Source: Benincasa hispida (Eukaryota > Streptophyta > Magnoliopsida > Cucurbitales > Cucurbitaceae). From it: a stretch of DNA of 64,000 bases. The notes below the pieces were generated by a model. That model made no database searches and was not told the DNA's origin. It saw only the letters and a list, made by a program, of their open reading frames with translations. Location: NCBI RefSeq assembly GCF_009727055.1, contig NC_052350.1:39130414-39194413 (forward strand). Reading direction: 5' to 3'. Shown here in pieces: positions 56,510-64,000 of the stretch (the stretch's first letter is position 1; each line of letters starts with the position of its first letter). A program made the translations under genes and the position numbers.

Positions 56510-58215
56510 CCAATTGATGGAATGAACACATACACAACAGAAGAAATAACGGATCTAAAGTATTCTAATTAGGTTAATTACAAAGGATAAGCATGCAATT
56601 AAAACAACTATAAAAGACAAAGTAGAAATACAACCTTTGTAGTCTCTAGTCTTCTCCAAATTAGCTCCAATCTCCTCACGAACGGTTTGTAGACCAACAC
56701 GAGAGTCTTTCTGACTATTCTCCGGCCTTAGAACGGGATGGTGGAATCTAGTGAATGACTAATTTGGAGAGGAAAAAAACTAAGTATTTGAGAGAAAACA
56801 ACTCATGAGATTATCACATAATCTCATCAATTTCCACTTGGCCAAGAGTTTTTAAGATTCAAGAAACTCTTCCTTTTAAAGACCATTACATGAAAAACAT
56901 GCAACTTTGAATTTGATGAGAATTTGACACTAAAAAATCCACTAACTCGAAGTGGGATTTAGTGAGACAAGTGTCTTCAAATGAAGACACTTAGCCATGC
57001 AAAAGTTGGCATTTTCCATTCACAAATATTGGATCTTTCCACTAACTTCGTCAAAGTTTGACTCTCAAAGTCCAAAGTCAACAAATTTGACTTTCATTGC
57101 AATTTTGACCTAGTCAACCATTTAACTTTTAGTGCAATTTTCACCAATTCCATTTAATTTCAAAATTAATTCTAATAATCAATTTTAAAATTAAATTAAT
57201 ATTAAATAATTAATTAAAAATTTAGTTAATTTAATTTAATAATAAATCCAATAATAATCCCCATTAATATGAATCACTATTCATAATTTTGATATTTAAA
57301 TTTTATTTAAATATCTCCTATTTTCTCTCGTTTTATGTTTAATTTATAATTAAATATTAGGTTAAATATATCGTATAAATTTATCGCTTTGCTCCAAACA
57401 CCGAATTTGAACACTTCAAATTCGTTCATCATACTGTTCTAAGGTTTAGTCCGATATGAGCTAATAGGGGGACCTCATGGACCTATTGATTATGGGCTCC
57501 AACGATCTGCGATTAGCTGAAAAAACTCTTTAACTTAATTAACCACTATTTGTTAACTACCGGGTCACTCCACTAAAGCCTAACAGTTGCACTCTCCTAT
57601 CTATAGATATATTATGTCCACTCGATATAACCATGATTAGTAAGTTAACCCTTCATAGGTTGTTCATAATAACAGCTGGGTCAAAAGTTGTTTTACTCTC
57701 GAGATTACATCTTGATCCTTAAGTCTCATTGATCCTCTAATGAACAATTGTTTTGTGATCCAATCACTAAACCGAGTCCTTCTCAGGCCAATGAGAGGGT
57801 GGGGTCCCTTGTTCAAGATCCGATGTCAACACTTAAAAGAACAACCTCTCTATGAATTCCGTCTTGCACCCTATGTCCCCAGCTATCTACCCGGCCTTAC
57901 CCTTAAAATGGGAGGCTTATTGAGTCGGCACTGTTGAGTCAACCGTCACCCATGAAAATCTAAGGATAATCTCGAATAAACAGGAGTTCATAGTTAGCTC
58001 GGGATTAAGGTCAAGTTACCTAGGTCATCACTTTGAAATAGTCAGTCTTAAACAATAACAGCGTTATAAAGTAAGAGTGACTTAATTCTTGATTCGATCT
58101 TATGCAAACTCATTGCATAGTACGCCCCCGGTCCTCATGTAAATACATAAATGAATTAGGATCACTTCGTTTGTAGCACTTTACAATAAATTGTAACAAC
58201 TACAGAGTGTATTAG
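56510..58215 (-). mobile_element. Copia LTR, incomplete at its 5' side
   Basis: Shared LTR landmarks occur in order: 'atggaatgaacacatacacaac' start text, an AT-rich stretch, 'taaccatgattagtaagttaacc' at 57628, 'cccagctatctacccggcc' near 57879 and 'aataaacaggagttcatagttagctcgg' type text near 57976. The expected 'taggacataaaacccaaca' edge is missing: the sequence changes at about 58215. Confidence 0.65.
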
Positions 58216-58915
58216 AGATTATTATCACATTACTAGAAATGATTAAGAACACAAAATTTTTTTGGCGTTGTTAGATCCAAATGAAAGGCGGATCCAAATG
58301 AAAGTCACACAGCAAGTTACTTGATGCTCACTTTATAATTATTATAAATAGAAAGATCGAAATCGTTCATATAGAGACATGTGAGTGAGAGTATTTTATA
58401 CAAAGAGTTTGTTAAGACTGGACAGCGAAATATTTAATCTTCCTTTTCTTTTAATTCTTGAAGGAGGCTCCCACAAGCTAGATCCTCACCAAAGTCATAG
58501 TGAGGAAGACCCCGTGGTCGGAGATTCAAAAGAATGAGGAATTCAAGGAGACCTTATTTTAGTACATACATAAAAAAATATATATTGATATGTTTAACCT
58601 TTTAATTATTAATTTTTGTGTTTTCATTCTAAAACGAAATCAAAGTGTGTGATTAAATCACTTCTGTTGCATGATCGAAGGGTTCAATCCCATAAAAAAT
58701 GTCTAAAAGGCACGAGATTGATAAATAAAAGTTAGTGAAAATAAGACCTAAGATATTGAAATTTAATTGCACATCAATTGAGAAATCAAAATACAAATGT
58801 AGAAATGTAGAATTTCTCGTGATAGTCTTAAAGATCTTCTCTAAAAGGCACCGAGATTGTTAAGCATGTTTGACAAGGTTTGACATAAAAAATTCTAACG
58901 CGGTGCATTCTAGAC
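58216..58915 (+). mobile_element. Decayed LTR fragment
   Basis: 'atagagacatgtgagtgagagtattttatac' and 'aaagagtttgttaagactgg' parallel text at 59085-59300 in the next LTR. 'ggatccaaatgaaag' is repeated at about 58270 and 58290. The rest is unassigned. Confidence 0.4.
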
Positions 58916-59627
58916 TGTTGGGGTCTATGCCTTAAATCTCATAGGATCCTATATTTTGTAATTGTATTGTACAAACATTTTATTTATGTGATAAAATATG
59001 TTATGTTTTATTTCAAAATCAGTTGCATTAACCACAAACCAATAAACTAACATCCAAGGTTATCTTATAGCTTAAACATGTATGTAGAGACATACGAGTG
59101 GATCATGTTTAACTGATAACCTAAATGATCTGTAGAAGATGGATAAGGTTGGATACCTTATCCTAGTGACTCTTTGAGTATGGCCCGCTTTGTAGATGTT
59201 ACAATTGTTGTAAAGTGCTATAAATGATTTGCATGATCATTCATGTGGATACATGTGAGCGGGGATATTCTATACAAAAGAGTTTGTATAAGACTGAACC
59301 ACGAAATGTTTAGTATCATTATATAAGCCATTCATAATAGAGACTTACATTTCACTAGGGTCATAGGTATCATGACCTGAATTCTGAGTGGGTTGTGAAC
59401 TCCTTATGAAGGCGATCCTTTGATTTGTATGGGTGAGAGTGGCAAGATTGCTGACTCAATAAGCCTACCATTTCTGGGATTTGTCTTATTAGGGAGCTAG
59501 GAACAACTACAAAAGAAGAAATTCATTCCTTCCCCAATGTCGGGGCAAGTAAATAAATTGCTTCCTTAAGGGATGATTCCGGGGTTTGAACAGTCTGACG
59601 CCACATTTTTTCTTGGCCCGAGAGGGG
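58916..59627 (+). mobile_element. Copia LTR (outer), segment 1
   Basis: It begins TGTTGGGGTCTATGCC. Landmarks 'ggataaggttggataccttatcc', 'tatacaaaagagtttgtataag' and 'ctgactcaataagcc' are seen. It is interrupted after 59627 by a gypsy solo LTR; 59623-59627 (AGGGG) is one copy of that insertion's duplication. The LTR resumes at 61272. Confidence 0.75.
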
Positions 59628-61266
59628 TGATAACAGGCAAAAATGCACGTTATCATAGTGCTAAGTCATTAAACAATGTTGGATTGCGTTGATGAAAAAT
59701 GATAAATTGCATCCATTAAGCATAAATCTATAATATTGTGGTCGCGTGCATCAGCGCATTGGAACTATTGATTTTTTTATTTTTTGTGCAGAATATGCGT
59801 TAACGCATTACAGAGATTACGATCATAGGAATTCATCGGTCGAGCGCAACTTCACCGCAAGACTTTGCGTTGATCGCGCTCGAAAATACTTACCCAAGAA
59901 GAATCACCGCAACATGGTGGACGCATTCGGACGAAAGGACAATTAAGATCGATGGGACAGAAAGCTGACAGCAATCTGATCCAAATTAAGTTGACAGTCG
60001 ATAACGGTCACAAAGTACATTCAGCTTTATCGGTGACAATTATCCGGTGCATCAGTCATGAATTAAAGTTGTCCCATCTATACAATCATGAAAGAAAAGC
60101 TTCCTTTCACCTTTTTGATGCCCTATAAATACCAAATGCATTCTTCAAAGAAGGGGTTAAGCAGTCGATTAATTCATCACTTTACAAGTTCACACCTTTG
60201 TTCATAGTTTTCTTTTCCATTTCATGGTGGAGCTAGAGAAGAGTGGTGACGCTGGAGATCGTCCAAGGCAGCTCAAGAGAGAACCTTGGGGCATAAGAGT
60301 AGAGAGCGGGTTGACTCTCGCGAAAGCAAGAATATCTTTAAAGCACGAGTATAACAGTGTAACACCTGGTGGCAAGAAATTGCCCTAGGCTCTTTACGAT
60401 ACTTGCATTGTTATTTTGTACTTCATCTTTTATCTATTCAATGAAAGTTATAATTCTACATTTGCTCACTCTCTTAATACGCATGAGTAGCTAAACTAGT
60501 TGAATGGATTGAGAGAAACTAAGTTAACATGATCTAGGAAGTTCATTGCTTGCGATTGTCTTGTTTTATGTTGAGCGAAACATCCCTTTAGAGTTACTTG
60601 AGAGAGAATCTAAAGAAAGAACCTAATGTCTCGAGAGAGCGAGGTTAGAATTTGACTTGAAAGAGCAAGATTAGGCCTGCATAAACAAGAAATAGGGACA
60701 TAGAGATAAGCTCTGTTTGTCAACTTGCATCGCATGCATCGTAGGAATAAGAATGATATTATGTGGTCGCATATTTGTGTGAATGTCATGTTGTCATTGC
60801 ATAAATAGAAATAGAGGTTTATGGATAAACCCTGTAGACTTATCGCATATATATCGCATGCGTTCTAGCCTTAGAAGCCGTGGCATTTGCGCCAAGAGGT
60901 ATGCATGTTGCATGATCGCAAGGCATCAATGCAACCTAGGGAGTGTTAGCCGAAACCCTTCTCAACTCGTTCACCGCATATTCATCATATTTCCCATTGC
61001 CACCTCTTTTCGAACTCTGCCGCATTTATTATTATTTTCATTAACGCAACAACAAACTACCACCTTATTTATTTTACCGGTTACCACAAAGTTTTCATAA
61101 GAAAATTATCAACGTAACTATTTTCACAAGTCCCTGTGATTGACCTTGGCCTTACCAGGAAACTCAAAGGAATTTACACTTGGATTTCGCTGGGGAAACT
61201 TGAGTGCACAACGTAATTCCATCAACACCTATCATCCATTTCCACATTTAATAAAATAATGCATCA
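59628..61266 (+). mobile_element. Gypsy solo LTR with AGGGG target duplication
   Basis: It starts TGATAACAGG and ends AATGCATCA. AGGGG is present on both sides (59623-59627 and 61267-61271), and removing the insert rejoins the outer LTR as '...gagagggg-tttggtcatgg'. The end sequence matches the LTR edge next to the tRNA-Asp primer site at 34954, so it belongs to the same gypsy family. It carries a TATA box (60124-60130) and a 3' zone with 'ccttggccttaccaggaaac', typical of Athila/Tat LTRs. Two frames inside (66 and 105 codons) show no domain. Confidence 0.88.
60124..60130 (+). promoter_or_regulatory. TATA box of the gypsy LTR
   Basis: TATAAAT within 'gccctataaataccaaatgc', about 500 bp into the LTR, followed by a leader-like stretch. 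This is the usual place for the U3/R boundary; the start site is not determined. Confidence 0.55.
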
Positions 61267-61271
61267 AGGGG

Positions 61272-61803
61272 TTTGGTCATGGTTGGACTATGATTAAGAT
61301 CAATGGTACTTAAGGAGATAGATGTAAATACAGGAGAAAAACGGCCATTTTAGCCCAGTTGTACTTATGAGCATTTTGTGAAGGGTCATCATACTGTTGA
61401 CTGGTTATATCTAATAGACACAGATATATATCTGTAGTGCGAAGAATGTAACTGACGGTCTTTAGTGGAGTGCCTGTCAATTAACGGATGGTGAATAATT
61501 CAATTAAAGAGGTTAATTAATTATTCACGTACCGTTTGAGCTTTAAGCTACAGGTTCATGAGGTCCCCTCGGTAGCTCAACGGGAATTAATGAGAATAAG
61601 TTTTTGATTAATTTGAATTGTTCAAATTAATTGAGAGAATTAATTAATTGTATGTGATATAATTAAATTAATATAATTATATGTGATATAATTACTATAA
61701 TGTATTTGATACATTATAATATTAAGTATTTATGAGAGAAAGAAAACTATAGGTTATATTGTATTTGATACAATATAGAAACTATAAGTTCTATATTATA
61801 TTT
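61272..61803 (+). mobile_element. Copia LTR (outer), segment 2
   Basis: It continues the LTR of 58916: 'cccagttgtacttatgagc', 'gggtcatcatactgttgac', 'gtggagtgcc' and 'atgaggtcccctcgg'. 61799-61803 is TATTT, one copy of the next insertion's duplication. A 'tgtatttgatacaatata' near-palindrome lies at 61760-61780. Confidence 0.7.
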
Positions 61804-63721
61804 TGTAGGAGTAAATCAGCATGCAGTGGAAGCAACAATGATCAACAAGCATTCTAATTCATTAATTTTGGCTGTAAATAAATCATGCTCATATAATAAT
61901 AAGAGGGTTTCAAGTAATACCTTTGTAGAACCTCTTTGAATCATGAATTCAGCTACAAAACTTCTCCAAAACTTGTCGTGAACCACCTCAAGATCTTCCC
62001 CACTATTCTCTTAGAGTTTTAGATTGAGTTGTAAGACTCAAAATAAGCTTGAATAACGGGTATTTGGAGAAGAAGCTCACTGATGCAACTTGAAGAACAC
62101 TTCTTCAACCTTACAAGTTTTCAACAAAACTTAAGTAAGTTCATCTACTATTGCACGCCCGATTTCCACTTCCATCTTCCCTATTTATTGCAGGACAATC
62201 ATGCATAGAAGAAGGCTGCATGAGGTGCAGCTCATGCTTGGAAGTTTGATGCAAAATAAAGTGGACTTTGAGTGAGCTTGTTTGTGAGTGGAGAAATCCA
62301 ACATTTCAATTTTTTATGTTTTGTCAAATTTTAATTTTGTTTTATAAATTGATTTCTAAAATCAATTTAGTTTTAAAAATTAAAAACTTTATTAACTTTA
62401 CAAAATTAATTTCATAAATTAATTTTCTAATAAAATTAATAATAAATAATTAATTAAACAATTTAATTAATTCTAATTAATTTAATATCAAATATTAAAT
62501 TAATTTTACACAAATTCCACCTTCATGAATTTAATATTTAAATCATATTTAAATATTAATTAATTCTCGAATTCCGTTTAATTCCAAAATTAAACGCGTA
62601 ATTATATCTCATATAATTACTAAATTCCCTTAATTTGAACGTTTCAAATTAACTTATCATGCTACTCTAAAGCTAATCCATTTACGAGCTAGTAGGGAAT
62701 ATCGCGGACCTACAGATCATGGACTCCAACGATTCGAGATTAATTGGCTAAATTCTTTACACCGAATTAACCACCATTTGTTAACTAATGGATCACTCCA
62801 CTAAAGCCTATAGTTGCACTCCTTTCACTGTAGATATATTATGTCTACTCGATATAACCATGATTAGTAATTTAACCCTTCATAGGTTGTTCGTAATAAC
62901 GGCTGGGTCAAATGTCTATTTTACCCACAAGATTACCTCTTGTTCCTTAAGTCCCACTGATCCTATAATGAACAATTGATTTGTGATCCAATAAACAAAT
63001 CGAGTCTATCTCGGGCCAATGAGAGGGTGGGGCCCCTTGTTCAAGACCCGTAGTCAACACTTAAGGGAAAACCCTCTCTAATATCCCTGAAGCGAGTAGG
63101 AGTGGATTCCATCTTGCACCCTATGTCCCCAGCTATCTACCTGGTCTTACCCCTAAAATGGAGGTTTATTGAATCGGCGTTGTTGAACCAACTCTCACAT
63201 ATGAAAATCTAAGGATAATCTCGAATAAATAGGAGTTCATAGTTAGCTCAGGATTAAGGTCAAGTTACCTAGGTCAGCGGTTTGAAATGGTCGGTCTTAA
63301 ACAATAAACAACATTATAAAGTAAGAGTGACTGATTTCGTGGTCCGATCTTGTACAAACCCATTACATAGGATGCCCCCACTTCTTATGTCATAACATGT
63401 ACGAATTAGGATCACAACTTTTATAGCACTTTACAACTCTTTGTAACAACTACAAAAGTGGGCCGCATCCAATAGTGTTACCAGAATAAGGCACCCAATC
63501 TCATTCATATACTATAGATGATTTTGACTATTTACTCTCGAACATGATCCTTTTTTATGTTTCCACATAAAGTTCAAATACTCATGTAATAGTCATGAGT
63601 TTTTTAGTTTATTGGATTTCTAAAACAAAATAAGCAATGCATATATTCAATAACAACTTATTGAATTTTCAGAATAACTTTTATTGTTTACAAACCACGA
63701 TTTAGGACATAAAATCCAACA
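61804..63721 (-). mobile_element. Copia solo LTR with TATTT target duplication (1918 bp)
   Basis: On the plus strand it runs from TGTAGGAGTAAATC to AAATCCAACA. The minus strand therefore starts TGTTGGATTTTATGTCC, as the copia LTR fragments at 20092 and 56043 do. TATTT flanks it exactly (61799-61803 and 63722-63726). Landmarks shared with 1-1856, 48.8-50.0 and 56.5-58.2 kb are all present, making this the reference full-length copy in the window. Its solo state implies LTR-LTR recombination removed the internal region. Confidence 0.88.
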
Positions 63722-64000
63722 TATTTGATATAACATATAGTTTAATATATATTACATGATAAAGTAGTTATCACATATATATATTAAATATTTTTTTAAA
63801 TAATTTTTTTAATTTATTTATTTAGAAAAACTAATTATGGGAGGGAGTTGTAACTCCTTCCCCACCATTTACTCTTTTAGACGTGAGAGAGGGAGAGCCC
63901 TCTCATTCTATGCAGTGGTTGTGAAAAAGGGATTAAGAAATTCTCTCTACGCAACGTTCTGTGAAGAATTTCTTCCTCCTTCTCTCCTCTCTCAATTTTC
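63722..64000 (+). mobile_element. Copia LTR (outer), segment 3, runs off the window
   Basis: The first five bases are the second TATTT copy. 'gggagggagttgtaactccttccc' forms an 11-bp stem with a 2-base loop (one G-T pair). 'gtgagagagggagagccctctc' then leads to pyrimidine-rich text typical of the 3' part of this LTR. The end lies beyond 64000. Confidence 0.6.

Overview
This window looks like nuclear DNA from a flowering plant: spliced genes with GT-AG introns, a (CT)n tract in a 5' leader, long AT-rich spacers, Ty1-copia and Ty3-gypsy LTR retrotransposons, MITEs and a large tandem satellite. The style suggests a dicot, perhaps a cucurbit, but that is an impression, not a proof. Only one intact protein-coding gene is visible: a four-exon non-specific phospholipase C (NPC) on the + strand at 8509-13610, predicted at 533 residues. 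A decayed tRNA-Val(CAC) and an IST1-like exon fragment lie at 18.3-19.0 kb.

Layout. 1-1856 is the edge of a copia-type LTR. 1.9-8.4 kb is AT-rich spacer with MITEs, including a complete hAT MITE (4758-5410, 8-bp target duplication) and a Tourist-like MITE (6744-7050, TTA duplication). 8.5-13.6 kb is the NPC gene, whose 3.3-kb second intron carries another hAT-like element. 14.1-17.3 kb is a decayed minus-strand copia element. 20.1-21.9 kb holds LTR pieces and a dead gypsy reverse transcriptase that stops abruptly at satellite DNA.

From 21.9 to 48.5 kb a GC-rich satellite of about 156 bp forms three arrays in one orientation (21890-27640, 35605-41500, 46232-48470; about 13.9 kb including a gap). 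They are separated by gypsy debris (gag/protease, PBS and LTR on the minus strand, with a decayed copia-like LTR inside) and by a truncated minus-strand copia element. This has the character of a heterochromatic satellite block.

From 48.5 to 64 kb there are only transposons: an internally deleted copia element, a non-autonomous CACTA element (52198-55154, GAT duplication), more LTR pieces, and a plus-strand LTR starting at 58916 that was later hit by a gypsy solo LTR (59628-61266, AGGGG duplication) and a copia solo LTR (61804-63721, TATTT duplication).

Assembly quality matters here. Two perfect back-to-back Tn5 mosaic-end (Nextera adapter) sequences sit at 27453-27490 and 51769-51806; the first coincides with a break in satellite phase. 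There are two N gaps and poly-G runs of 14 and 20. Sequence order in the satellite block should therefore be treated as provisional. I found no coherent new gene system; the most interesting items are the satellite (156 bp = 52 codons, open in one frame on each strand, and arrays that begin and end at matching phase) and the datable nested insertions.
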